Below, piece after piece: positions 20,763 to 30,400 of a stretch of 64,000 bases of DNA. The translations under genes were made by a program, and so were the position numbers. How positions within the stretch are numbered: the stretch's first letter is position 1; every line of letters starts with the position of its first letter. The stretch is taken from the NCBI RefSeq assembly GCF_036967215.1, contig NZ_CP146016.1:276501-340500 (forward strand), in the 5' to 3' direction. A model generated the notes under the pieces. That model did no database searches, was not told the DNA's origin, and worked only from the letters and a program-made list of their open reading frames with translations. Source of the stretch: Sulfolobus tengchongensis. Lineage in GTDB: Archaea > Thermoproteota > Thermoprotei_A > Sulfolobales > Sulfolobaceae.

Positions 20763-21120
20763 GGGAAACTTGTTCTATTAACGCTTTAGGAGATACCTCA
20801 AGTATAGATCTAAGAACTGAGTTATTGACATCTATCTCTATATTTTTAATGATTTCTACATATATAGTAAGTTTATCAACAACATTCTATGAAAATAGGA
20901 TTAGAAAGAACCTACAGTACATCGTTCTTTACCTTATCCTTAATAAGATGAGACCAAGAATATTATCAAATCCCAGTCTGAGGGGAGAGTAGTGGAGCTT
21001 TCCCCTTATACAACATTATGAACTAGCCCTTAGAGGGCGAATAGCAATTTTGTTAATGCAAGGAGACGTCAGTATTACTAAAAAGCTTTTAAGTATTTGT
21101 CATAAACTACTTATGTCGTA
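20763..21120. other. Intergenic region with possible decayed reading frame
   Basis: Read on the minus strand, about 43 codons ending at the stop at 20756 (inside the 3' end of the ATPase gene) look protein-like: VDKLTIYVEII ... VLRSILEVSPK. The frame is closed upstream by a stop and continues plausibly in another frame, so it may be the tail of a dead gene of unknown type. The plus strand is also open from about 20760 to 20993 without a convincing start. The remainder shows nothing. Confidence 0.3.
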
Positions 21121-21130
21121 GGTGCAGATA

Positions 21131-22933
21131 ATGAAAATGAAATTAATTGTTGCTCTTATTTCTCTAATATCATTTGTTACACTAATTAGTATAGCATCAT
21201 ATACCTCTGGCAATGTGACTTTTTACAGCCCTAGTTATAATGGAGAAACCTATTATGTTGGGCAAGCAATAACTATTGATGCCATAGTTCCTCAACAATT
21301 TGCTGGCTATCCTGCAACTATAGATATACTCTTTCCAAATACTTCCGTGGCAGATACTATTCCTTATCAGATTAACGGCAGTGGTGGTATCTATATACCT
21401 AACGCATATACTTTCCCCGACGTAACCGGAACTTGGCAAGTTGTAGTTGAGGTAGCTGGTGGTGCTGCGGTAGGCTCTATTGAAATTAATGTCATACAAA
21501 GAACTCCTTTAATTACCGTAACCTTGGGTTATAGCGTAGTTGGACAGTCAATGCCACAAACTCCTACTATAACGTTGAGCTTCCCTAATGGTACAAGCAC
21601 TACTGTTCCTCTTCAAGGCACAATAAAAGTTCCTTCTGGTACAACATATCAGATTCAACAAGCAATAGTACAAGGAAATATTAGATGGGCAACAGGGAAC
21701 ATTACCAGTGGTACAATAACTTCATCCGTAACTTCATTATTATTAACCTATTATCAGCAATATCAAGTGACTTTTAACTATACCGTACAAGGTGGAACTG
21801 GATATACTCCACCTATAGTAAGTTATAGAAGCTTTGGACTAACGCAAACTGTACAAGCTCCAGCAACAGTATGGGTTGATGTAGATACCCAATATGTATA
21901 TCCCTCACAACTGCAATCTTCTGTTCAAGGTGAAAGATGGATTGCGACAAACTTTACGGGGATTGTTAAATCTCCAGGAGTTATTAATGTAAATTATTTG
22001 AATCAATATTTGGTTACGGTTCAATCTCCAGTTACGATCTACGCTCTAGTTAATGGTATGAATGAGACTCTCAATGCCTCTAACTGGCTTACCCAAGGTA
22101 CGACAATTAAATTAGAGAACTTAACATATTATCCAAGAAACGGGGAGAGAGTAATAATAACTAACTTCTCAACTCCATTAACCTTTACTGTAAATCAGCC
22201 TATAACAATTAATGTGGGTACAATTACTCAATATTACATTACCGTAAACTCTCCAATTCAGCTATATGCTCTAGTTAATGGTATGAATGAGACCTTAAAC
22301 AGCAATTGGTATAATGAGGGTACAACAATTAGGATAGAGAATCTAACATATTATATAGGTAGCGGAGAAAGATTAATCCTAGCTAAGATATTGCCCGCAT
22401 CATTATTAACTGTGAACTCATCCTATACGATAACTTCTTCCACAATTACGCAGTACTTCGTTAACGTAAGTTCACCAATACCAGTTTACGCTCTAATTAA
22501 TGGTACGAAAGAAATCCTAAATCCCTCTTGGATAAACGCTGGTACCACCATAAACGTATTGAATTACACTTACAACGTTAGTCCAGAAGAGAGAGTAATA
22601 ATAACTGGAATATTCCCATCAGCCTCATTTACAGTTAAATCCCCACAAACTCTGAAGATTAGTACCATAACGCAGTATCTTGTAACAATAAATGGCGTTT
22701 CGTCATTCTACAATGAAGGTAGTACAATATATCTGAACGCTAGCGTACCTTTCTATGAGGTAGCATCATATAAAGGCACATATAATGTTTCGCCCGGAAC
22801 AACTATTACTGTGACTCAGCCCATAACTGAAACGTTAGTGACTTCGCCAAATTACCTCCTCTTAGGGCTAATTATAGTGATCCTCTTAGTAATTATAGCA
22901 ATTGTAGTTATACTACGTGTGAGACGTGGATGA
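21131..22933 (+). CDS. Surface protein with four repeats of about 74 residues and C-terminal membrane anchor
   Basis: The product has a signal peptide at its start, then a beta domain (about 25-130), a linker region, a repeated region of about 280 residues and one C-terminal membrane helix (LLLGLIIVILLVIIAIVVILR) followed by Arg residues. It is rich in Thr, Ser, Asn and Tyr and in NxT/S sequons, as expected for a glycosylated S-layer-associated protein. The longest frame begins at ATG 21122, but a GGTG Shine-Dalgarno lies 6 nt before the third Met codon region at 21131, which I chose. No enzyme motif was seen; a structural or adhesive role is inference. Confidence 0.8.
   Translation: MKMKLIVALISLISFVTLISIASYTSGNVTFYSPSYNGETYYVGQAITIDAIVPQQFAGYPATIDILFPNTSVADTIPYQINGSGGIYIPNAYTFPDVTGTWQVVVEVAGGAAVGSIEINVIQRTPLITVTLGYSVVGQSMPQTPTITLSFPNGTSTTVPLQGTIKVPSGTTYQIQQAIVQGNIRWATGNITSGTITSSVTSLLLTYYQQYQVTFNYTVQGGTGYTPPIVSYRSFGLTQTVQAPATVWVDVDTQYVYPSQLQSSVQGERWIATNFTGIVKSPGVINVNYLNQYLVTVQSPVTIYALVNGMNETLNASNWLTQGTTIKLENLTYYPRNGERVIITNFSTPLTFTVNQPITINVGTITQYYITVNSPIQLYALVNGMNETLNSNWYNEGTTIRIENLTYYIGSGERLILAKILPASLLTVNSSYTITSSTITQYFVNVSSPIPVYALINGTKEILNPSWINAGTTINVLNYTYNVSPEERVIITGIFPSASFTVKSPQTLKISTITQYLVTINGVSSFYNEGSTIYLNASVPFYEVASYKGTYNVSPGTTITVTQPITETLVTSPNYLLLGLIIVILLVIIAIVVILRVRRG
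22004..22838 (+). repeat. Internal tandem repeats in the surface protein
   Basis: Four units begin at 22004, 22229, 22451 and 22673 (periods 225, 222 and 222 bp). Each begins Q-Y-(L/Y/F)-(V/I)-x-V and the first three share YALVNGMNETLN (or YALINGTKEILN), GTTI and GER(V/L)I. The first two also share near-identical DNA for CTCTAGTTAATGGTATGAA, which suggests recent duplication or conversion. The fourth unit is degenerate and shortened. Confidence 0.8.
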
Positions 22934-23333
22934 AAAACATAAGTAGTGAGATGTGTTTTTTAAAATTATTTTATATATATTATTAAATTGAAGATTATTT
23001 TCCCGTTTATGTTCAATCTGCGATTAAACGTCGTTAGTGAATCTTGACTGATGAGTAGATAGTCACTAATAATTGGAACTTAGCTAATACATCAGTTATA
23101 ACAATTTTCTGAATTCGCTGGTCCTTTGTGGGGTATTTGCGGGCATTACATGCTGTCGCCTCTAACAATTGAACTAATTTACACTGTGAATTCGTAGGAA
23201 ACTATCTGGTTTGTTATGTTATTTTTGCCATGGCGAAAATATGAAAAAGTAACGTAGATCTTGAAAAACTCCCACAAAGTAATTTGCTGGTGCAAGTAAG
23301 TAATTTAAACTCTAGAAACGTATTCGTACTATA
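22934..23333. other. Intergenic region with a dispersed repeat
   Basis: No gene was seen. Around 23144-23180 the sequence TTACATGCTGTCGCCTCTAA and its continuation resemble 28078-28115 (TTACATACTTT-GCCTCTAAC), so this is a diverged repeat, possibly from an old mobile element. TTTAAACTCT near 23300 may be the promoter of the aminotransferase gene. Confidence 0.4.
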
Positions 23334-24410
23334 ATGTATCCAGAATTTTGTCTAGAAAGATGGCAGTCCTTAAGGGATTGGAGAGCTAAATATGTGTTAT
23401 CAGAAAGCGGAGTGGAACCATTAGAATTGAGGGATATAAATATTACTAACGTTAAGTTAGAATATGGTCATACGAAAGGTCTAGTGAAATTAAGGGAACT
23501 AATATCCTCCTTTTATCCCGGAAAGAAACAAGAAGATATAATCATAACTGCAGGGGGTGCTGAGGCAAATTATCTAACAATTCTTTCAACTATAAAGCCT
23601 GGAGATGAGGTAATAGTTGAAATGCCCAATTACATGCAAATCCCCGGATTGCTGAGAGGTATGAACGCTAGGGTAAAGTACATATGGCTTAAAGAGGAAA
23701 ATTTTGGGTTAGATTTAAATCAACTCAACGAAATGGTTACTAAAAACACTAAGGCAATAGTAATAACGAATCCAAATAACCCAACTGGAATGGCTCTTTC
23801 AGATAACGAAATAAGGGGAATAGTAGAAATCGCTGAAGATAACAATGCGATGATAATAGCAGATGAGGTATATAGAGGTTCCGAACACGATGGAAAAATC
23901 AGACCCAGTTTCGTTGATCTTTATGATCGAGCAATAAGCACTAATAGTATGTCTAAGGTTTATGGCCTTCCGGGAATAAGAATAGGTTGGGCAATTGCAA
24001 ATAAAGATTTAGTTGACAAAATGTGGAACATCAAAGATTATACCTCAATTTCTCCTTCAATCATAGGCCAAGAAATAGCCTATAGAGTTCTACAAGAAAG
24101 GGAAGTATATATGGAAAGATCCAGAAAAATAGCCTTGAATAATTTTAGATTATTAGAGAGACTTTTGTCCTCCGCAGATGTGAAGTGGATTAAACCAAAC
24201 GCTACCGTATTAGCTTTTATTAAGCTAAACGGCGTTAGAAACACTTATGATTTCAGTGAGAGCCTATTTCAAAAATATAGTGTCCTGGTAAACCCTGGTG
24301 AATGTTTCGAGATGCCCAGCTATGTTAGAATAGGTTTAGGAAGTACAAACACTGAGTTTTTAACTGAAGCATTATCCCTATTTGTTAAGCATTTAAATGA
24401 ATATAGATAA
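23334..24410 (+). CDS. PLP-dependent class I/II aminotransferase
   Basis: A 358-residue cytosolic aminotransferase of fold type I. The PLP lysine is Lys208 in NSMSKVYGLPGIRIGW. Asn149 in NPNNPTG, Asp177 and Tyr180 in ADEVY, and Arg335-like C-terminal substrate-binding residues (YVRIGLG) are as expected. It transfers an amino group between an amino acid and a 2-oxoacid; the exact substrate is unknown. It lacks the usual N-terminal arm, starting MYPEFCLERW, which resembles the subgroup annotated as aspartate aminotransferase or capreomycidine-synthase-like. The ATG lies about 30 nt after an AT-rich TATA-like TTTAAA, so the transcript may be leaderless. Confidence 0.88.
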   Translation: MYPEFCLERWQSLRDWRAKYVLSESGVEPLELRDINITNVKLEYGHTKGLVKLRELISSFYPGKKQEDIIITAGGAEANYLTILSTIKPGDEVIVEMPNYMQIPGLLRGMNARVKYIWLKEENFGLDLNQLNEMVTKNTKAIVITNPNNPTGMALSDNEIRGIVEIAEDNNAMIIADEVYRGSEHDGKIRPSFVDLYDRAISTNSMSKVYGLPGIRIGWAIANKDLVDKMWNIKDYTSISPSIIGQEIAYRVLQEREVYMERSRKIALNNFRLLERLLSSADVKWIKPNATVLAFIKLNGVRNTYDFSESLFQKYSVLVNPGECFEMPSYVRIGLGSTNTEFLTEALSLFVKHLNEYR

Positions 24411-24565
24411 AAAGGGAGCGTAGGTACTATATGTTAAGTAATACGATAATTAATAATACCATCTAAGGCAATTGACTTTGATATAGCTCAAATGCTGAAT
24501 ATATATTTAGTATTTTTATTTCATTGATTGTATAAATAGAGTTTACTAATATATGCACTAGTGCA

Positions 24566-25099
24566 TCAATTGGTTTTCCTCCTCATTACTAATCCAAAGT
24601 GATATGGCGTTGGTTCAAATCTCTTCTCTATAGTGAAATCCTTAAACCACATTAAGTAATCTTCCTCACTCATTCTAATACTTAATGGGGGACCAAATCC
24701 AGTATCTTCTTTTTTCCAGTCTATGATGATAACTCTGCCATCTCTTTTTAAAATTCTATTAACCTCATTAACCACGTACTCTTTATCTTCTATATCATGA
24801 AAGGAATTAGCGAAAAGGATAAAATCAACAGATTGATCCGGAATTTCCTTAGGGTTTGTAAGGGTTATTGCATTGGAGAATTTCTTTCTTACTTCCTCTA
24901 AAGCGACTATATTTATATCAATACAATATAATTTAGTAGCATATTCAAGAAGATATTTGCAGTAAAATCCATTTCCACAGCCATAATCTACTATTACTCC
25001 TCTTTTCCCATTAAATATCGAAGGAAGGTATTCCTCTGGTCTTTCAAATGTTCTTCTAAAATCCTCAGGAGGATAGTAATGATGGCGGTGGGGGGACAT
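24566..25099 (-). CDS. SAM-dependent methyltransferase
   Basis: A 177-residue class I methyltransferase of the methyltransferase_11 type. Motif I is VDYGCGNGFY (residues 37-46), an acidic residue follows the second strand (CIDIN), and the post-I region reads FILFANSFHDIED. The N-terminus is His-rich (SPHRHHYY). The substrate is not known. GGTTATAAAAAG type TATA sequence on the opposite strand at 25120-25130 lies 25 nt before the ATG, which fits a leaderless transcript. Single-gene unit. Confidence 0.85.
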   Translation of the reverse strand: MSPHRHHYYPPEDFRRTFERPEEYLPSIFNGKRGVIVDYGCGNGFYCKYLLEYATKLYCIDINIVALEEVRKKFSNAITLTNPKEIPDQSVDFILFANSFHDIEDKEYVVNEVNRILKRDGRVIIIDWKKEDTGFGPPLSIRMSEEDYLMWFKDFTIEKRFEPTPYHFGLVMRRKTN

Positions 25100-25119
25100 A
25101 TGAATAAATAGTTGAAGAG

Positions 25120-25130
25120 GTTATAAAAAG
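25120..25130 (-). promoter_or_regulatory. TATA box of the methyltransferase gene
   Basis: CTTTTTATAAC on the minus strand is centred about 26 nt before the ATG at 25099, the spacing expected for a leaderless archaeal gene. Confidence 0.55.
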
Positions 25131-25165
25131 CAATTTGAGCTTGAAAAGAAAAAGAGGCTAGATCT

Positions 25166-26557
25166 TTATGATTTTATGTTACTTAGTATTAACTCTCTTG
25201 AGGACTCCTCTAATGATTTACCCTTAGTCTCAGGTACCACAAGATACGTCAATATTGCAGATATGCCAGCTATACTAGCTAAGAAAAGTATTGCAAATGA
25301 TTCGCCATAATGTGCAAATAGTGATGGAAATACAAAAGCCGTTAGTGCTGCTCCTATTCTTCCACCTGCTACAGTTATTGATTGTGCAACACCTCTTATT
25401 TTAGTTGGTGCTAGTTCAACTCCTAATACACCTGAAGCTGAAACAGATCCAGGCCCTGCTTGGCTAGCTAAGTTATTTAGGCCATATAGTATGAAGGCTA
25501 TTAAAGGCGAAAACGCTATTCCTGCGTAATTTTTGTATAGTGAAAATGAGATAAACGATATTGCCATACCAACAAATCCAAGAGTTTGTAGTGGTTTTCT
25601 TCCAACCTTATCAATTAGAGCTAAGGCAATTATTCCTCCTGGTAAAGTAAAGGCTCCTTCAACTAAAATTTGAAAGACACCAGAGTTGATTCCAAGACTC
25701 TGTGCTATTAAATTTGGTCCGAATAGTATTCCAGCGTATGCAACGATATCAAATAAGAACCATAAAATAGCTGCTGTTAGTATAAGGTTCCAATTTGATC
25801 TGAAATAATGAAATGCACTTCTAGTGTCTTTCACTTCGAGATTTATAGAGAGAGTTTCTTTTCTAGTCACCTCTTTAATAACTTTTTTAAGTTCCTCTAA
25901 ATCACCCTTAATTCTTCCAACATACCTAGCTGTTTCTGGGATCTTTCTTCTCATATATATTACAGAAGCTGCTGGAATGGCCCCTGCTGCCAATACAATT
26001 CTCCAAACTATATCGGGTGAGATGCCCATAGCTGAGAGTAAAAGATATATTGCAGCTGCAGTAGTAGCTCCAAATCCCCAAAAGAGTCCAAATCCTAGTG
26101 CTAGAATTTTTCCTCTATCTTTAGCGTTGCTGTGCTCTGCCATTATCATTGGAGAAAGTACGTAATCTGCTCCGACTCCAAACCCTAACAGAAATCTAAC
26201 TATTACTAGTTCTAATGGATTTTCCACGAATGCCTGTAGTAATGCTCCTATTGTCATTAATCCTACATCTATTCCGTAAAACTTCTTTCTTCCCATATTT
26301 GATAGGAAACCAAAAATTATTGCTCCTATTGCAGCTCCAATTAGTGCAGCACCACTTACTGCCGATGTTATTAATGTATAATCTGGGCTTTGTTTCGTTA
26401 TTCCAAAAGATGACAATACTGTTAATAATACGATACCTATAGAGGATAGGTCATAGCCATCAGTGTATACTCCCATGCCAGTAGTTATTAGTGATTTAAT
26501 ATGAAACCAACTGAGGTTCTTTTCATCTAGCGGTTTAAATACGTTTCTCACGTCCAT
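25166..26557 (-). CDS. MFS transporter (sugar/phosphate:H+ symporter type)
   Basis: A 463-residue major facilitator with 12 predicted helices. It has the MFS signature between helices 2 and 3 (GFLSNMGRKKFYG), the GxGxG helix 4 pattern (RFLLGFGVGADYVLSPMIMAE), a repeated DKVGRKPLQ between helices 8 and 9, and PETKGKSLEE after helix 12. This set is typical of the sugar porter/PHS group. In Sulfolobales such genes are often annotated as sugar or phosphate transporters; the substrate cannot be read from sequence. It has no partner gene nearby. Confidence 0.86.
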   Translation of the reverse strand: MDVRNVFKPLDEKNLSWFHIKSLITTGMGVYTDGYDLSSIGIVLLTVLSSFGITKQSPDYTLITSAVSGAALIGAAIGAIIFGFLSNMGRKKFYGIDVGLMTIGALLQAFVENPLELVIVRFLLGFGVGADYVLSPMIMAEHSNAKDRGKILALGFGLFWGFGATTAAAIYLLLSAMGISPDIVWRIVLAAGAIPAASVIYMRRKIPETARYVGRIKGDLEELKKVIKEVTRKETLSINLEVKDTRSAFHYFRSNWNLILTAAILWFLFDIVAYAGILFGPNLIAQSLGINSGVFQILVEGAFTLPGGIIALALIDKVGRKPLQTLGFVGMAISFISFSLYKNYAGIAFSPLIAFILYGLNNLASQAGPGSVSASGVLGVELAPTKIRGVAQSITVAGGRIGAALTAFVFPSLFAHYGESFAILFLASIAGISAILTYLVVPETKGKSLEESSRELILSNIKS

Positions 26558-27400
26558 GTGAGTAGATAGTTCCTTAAGTATATCAAAATATCTTATAGAG
26601 CATACATAGCAGGAAATTGACTATATAGTATATATACGTTTTTAAAAGGCATATTCAATTATCGACATAAGTAATTTTTTAAGGGGTTAATTTCTATAGA
26701 CTTAGTAGTCTATATAGTTAAGAAAAAGTAAAAATATCTATAATGATATGAGACTCTGTAATTTCCCGCTTCAATAGTTGATTTGTGTTGTAAACCAGTA
26801 TATAGTTAACACGAATGAGTCTCCTTCTTCTGTTGAGTTTTCTTTAGGTTTAAAAATGGGCGTTAGGGTTTTTGTCTAGAGTGTTAAAAATTGTTATTTA
26901 GGCTCATAGTATCGTTATGAAATTATCAAATTCAAACGACAGTGATTCTATTCATAACCTTATATATATAATATTTACTTAGCAATATATGAAATCTTAG
27001 AGCAATTTGTTTCATATCTTCTCATAATCACACTATGTTTAGGCTCGACGATTTTTTAGATTAGGAGAGTATTTAGACTAAGCTAAACATTAATATACGG
27101 GAAAGAGGTCTCATCTCAAGTAAAGAAAAGAAGTACCCTTATACAACATCTCTTCTTATTAGTTTATGTGAATATGATAACATTATTTTTTATTGAGTAT
27201 TTGGAATAGTGTTAAAGCATTTTGTGATTTTTGTTAATACGTTTATTATTTAATAATGTAGAAAATCTTTAACGGAGCAACATTTACGAGATATTTTCCT
27301 AAGTATTTCCTCCTAATGTAATTGCATTAAATCTAATAGAAATATAAAACAATTATTTAAGCGTAAAAAACAACTAACTTTTTCCATTATCTAAACCCAG
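26558..27400. other. Long intergenic region with a copy of the pilin upstream sequence
   Basis: No coding frame was seen in these 840 bp. Bases 26916-27000 are a diverged copy of the sequence just upstream of the pilin gene (27893-27975). The rest is AT-rich and featureless to me. Confidence 0.4.
26916..27000 (-). repeat. Diverged copy of pilin upstream region (second copy 27893-27975)
   Basis: The two stretches align over about 85 bp, for example CAGTGATTCTATTCATAACC against CTGTGATTTCCATGCATAAC, followed by CTTATAT/TTTATAT and AGCA(A)TATATGAAAT. On the minus strand both contain a TATA-like ATATAAGG/ATATAAAG followed by TTATG. I judge identity at roughly two thirds by eye. Confidence 0.5.
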
Positions 27401-27820
27401 TTAGCTTAATACAGTAGCTACACCAGTCACTTGAGCACCAGTATTAGTAACCAATTCAAACGTCACTTGCTCACCAGGAGTTAAACTAATAGAACTAGGA
27501 ATGGATACACTGAATGACGCAGTACCCCCAGCAGGCACTGTTACTGCACCACCTGTCGGTGATGTTGATGTTGGACTCCCACCAGCTTGTACTATAACTC
27601 CCAATATCTGCCCATTCGCTGATCCAGTATTACTAACAGTAACGTAAAGATAATAATTGCCAGCGCTGTTTTTAGCTATGTATGCGCTTACTAGGTGTAT
27701 GTTTGGTGAGGACGCAGATTCTTCAAATAATACAAATGCGACAACAACCACTAGCGCTATAACTAGAATTAAAGCAGTTACAGTAACGGACAATGCCCTT
27801 GAATTCTTCCTCCTACTCAT
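27401..27820 (-). CDS. Type IV pilin-like protein (class III signal peptide)
   Basis: A small archaeal pilin. The longest frame starts at 27856, but the ATG at 27820 (MSRRKNSRALSVTV) gives a normal prepilin leader, so I chose it (139 residues). A prepilin peptidase would cut near Arg-Ala/Leu-Ser just before the hydrophobic helix (TALILVIALVVVVAFVLF). The rest is a beta-rich head with many Gly, Ser and Thr residues. It could form a pilus or sit as a minor subunit. No secretion ATPase or membrane-platform gene is nearby, so it would rely on a distant assembly locus. Confidence 0.78.
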   Translation of the reverse strand: MSRRKNSRALSVTVTALILVIALVVVVAFVLFEESASSPNIHLVSAYIAKNSAGNYYLYVTVSNTGSANGQILGVIVQAGGSPTSTSPTGGAVTVPAGGTASFSVSIPSSISLTPGEQVTFELVTNTGAQVTGVATVLS

Positions 27821-27856
27821 AGACACTCTTATACTAACTACATAAAAGTTCTCCAT

Positions 27857-28595
27857 AAAACTTACTCTGTATTGAGTGCTCTTGTAGTGTCATCATGAAA
27901 GTATAAGTTTAAAATGACTGTGATTTCCATGCATAACTTTATATTATGTTAATTAGTTAGCATATATGAAATTTTTGGATAATTTATTATTTTTATCTTA
28001 TACTTATATGGCTGCACTATGAACGCTCCCAGCGATTTCTTTTACTATTATGAGCTAGACGTATAGAGGTTTAAGGCGTTACATACTTTGCCTCTAACAA
28101 TTTAAACTATTTTTCATAACTTGTCTAAAGCAGAAGAGAAGGTTGAATCTTCATTAACACTTATCCCTCTTTAGATCTTCATGATCTTATTGTGTAAAAA
28201 ACGTAGGAGGAGATTATAAAAAAGCCAATTCTCAACTTGTGTTTCTTCAAATTTTGAGGAAAGTGAAAATCTATAATTAACAACAATCTATATTTCAAAC
28301 TTCTAAGAGCTGTTCATTAACATTCCTTATCCTGAAGTTGACACAAGTACGTTTTATTCCAGACAGCGAGAAAAGGTTATAAGTTATCATGAGTATAGCA
28401 ACTGTCGAGCTCCTCCTATTCATCCTAATCTCCATCTTCCGTGGATTAAATATAATTGCAATAATCTCTTAATGGTTTTTCCAAATTAGTGAAATGGTTA
28501 GATGAGAGAAGATTTTAGGGATTCTGTTAAAGTTCCGTGTTAACGATTACATGATTAACTTCATTGAAGAGGTTTCTTGATAGGGTAAAGGAATT
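27857..28595. other. Intergenic region: pilin promoter and diverged repeats
   Basis: The right part of the pilin upstream region (27893-27975) has ATATAAAG on the minus strand as a likely TATA box. At 28078-28120 is the second copy of the dispersed repeat found at 23144. A 31-codon frame at 28390-28295 on the minus strand (MITYNLFSLSGIKRTC...) has no supporting signal. I see no gene. Confidence 0.4.
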
Positions 28596-29785
28596 TCAAG
28601 GTGCAACGCCTTTAGACTTTGTAATCTCATTAGCAATTTGAATTAATTCATCCGGTCCAATGATTTCATCTGCATTATATTTAGGCTTATCTTTTAAACT
28701 TATTAGACCAGCCTTAGGTATTCCAGCATTTCTCATTCTTTCTATTGCTCTTTCAGCTTCACTTCTATCAATTTCACCGATTTTTACTTCATACCCAATT
28801 ATTGGCTTATCGCCTTTCATTATTACTACATCAATATCTTCATAGGGCGAATAAGCTAGTGTTCCGCCATACCTTTCAGCCATCATTTTCCCAATAACAA
28901 ATTGTAGCTCTCTACCCATTGGTAATTCCCTAGCTTCTTCAGTAAAAGATACATTATATTTAGCCTCAGCGTAAAACATTAAGGAAATGATTGGTGACGA
29001 GATTTTATAGTACCATCTCGCTTTCCTCTTTTCACCATATATTTTTATCTTATCAACTAAACCCATGTTAACAAGGGTATCTAAATAACTACTGACTGTT
29101 GATGCTGGAATGTTAAATCCTTTGCTAGCTAATGAACCAGAAATTAAAGCTGTGTTCCATTCCCCTTCAGCTAACGAAAGTAAAATTGCCTCGTAGAGGA
29201 GGGTTAACTGTCTTTCCTCCTCCTCAAAAATCTCTCCTATCAATCCTTTAGTGACCATGTATAATTGATAAGCCTTTTCGTAAATCTCGTTAACATTTTT
29301 TACAAACTGAATAGTCCAAGGATCAATGTAAATCATTGCAAGTAAAGGGTTTTTTACAGTATAAAGGGCGTCAGAATAATGTATTAAGCCCAACATGTAA
29401 GGTAAAACTAAACCAAGAAGGGGGCTTCTTGAATCAAACATTTTTTTAGAAATCCTAAAGCTTGAGCCGACTAACAAAAGCTTACCATTGGGACTGACTG
29501 AGCCAATTACATCCCAATAAGATTCCGGCAATCTTTGGAACTCATCTATCACTACGTTCTTTCCTTTTCTTAAATATTCTGTAGCAGTTTTTATACCATC
29601 ATCAAGTTTTAAGAATTCATTTGAGGAAAGAGAGAACCCTTCAGATCCCTAGTAATTATTAAATAAAAGTCGTAAGGAAAGTATTTCTTAACTAAAAACG
29701 ATTTTCCTACCTTTCTTCTTCCGTAAATTAAAGTCCAACTGTTTATTCTTTTTATATCAATGTTTTATCTCCTTAATATTTCCAT
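28596..29785 (-). pseudogene. Broken archaeal ATPase (AAA/DUF234-like) gene
   Basis: An intact 318-codon frame (28596-29552) begins at the Walker B motif (MIDEFQRLP), so it cannot be a complete ATPase. The missing N-terminus lies just upstream in another frame: IDIKRINSWTLIYGRRKVGKS (Walker A) followed by FLVKKYFPYDFYLIITRDLKG. The two parts are separated by one frameshift near 29650. A candidate ATG at 29785 is followed after six codons by a TAA. The C-terminal half has a winged helix and a DUF234-like nuclease pattern (DIDVVIMKGDKPIIGYEVK). The intact remainder might still be made from an internal start, but it would lack the P-loop. Confidence 0.8.
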
Positions 29786-30400
29786 GGTTATATTATCATA
29801 GTAATATTACAATAAAAATATTATGGAATGATCGTATGTGATAGTGAGACTAGATTATGATGTCTAAAACGTAGTGAATAGAGACTTAGGTATGAAGTGG
29901 TATTCTGCCGTAATTGTTCTATAATAGAGAAATCTTATCATAGAAGTTATACCTTATTATATTTACGCTATGAGTTCTATACATTCCTATTGGTCTTATA
30001 ACAACATATATGATACTATTAAAGTATTACATTCTTTAGGGGTTTTGGTCTCATTTAATTTCATATATTTTGGGTCTAAGTGTTATAAAGGGATTTATTC
30101 ACAAATTATAGAAACTTTACGGTAAATAGAAAAACAGTTTCTCACGGCAATTATAATTTTATTGTACTTAGTTAATGATAAGCAGTTGCAATTCCATATC
30201 CTTATTTTTTAATCTCCAGTAAAATAATTATGTTATCTATCAGTCAGGGTCTACTTTAGGTATCGCTTTATCACAAGCTACGTTTAAGGTTAGTATTATC
30301 CTTTCGGTCTCTCAACATTAATTAAATCTGATAAGCCTATTAAATTAATTAGCTAAATAATATACTCCATTAAAAAGGGGTCAAGGACTGTCTAAATGAG
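29786..30400. other. Intergenic region with nothing recognised
   Basis: About 615 bp of AT-rich DNA. I found no open frame of coding character, no RNA-like fold and no repeat shared with other parts of the window. Confidence 0.4.

Noticed and set aside
20763-20993. Plus-strand open stretch (SIFLMISTYIVS... ending in RGE) as a small membrane-protein gene.
   Set aside because: No start codon with a signal and the complementary strand reads more like protein; kept only as intergenic note.
27401-27820. Calling the small class III protein an archaellin.
   Set aside because: No archaellum genes are nearby and the head domain is short and pilin-like.
28295-28390. A 31-codon minus-strand frame (MITYNLFSLSGIKRTC...).
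   Set aside because: No ribosome-binding site, promoter or overlap supports it, and its length is expected by chance.
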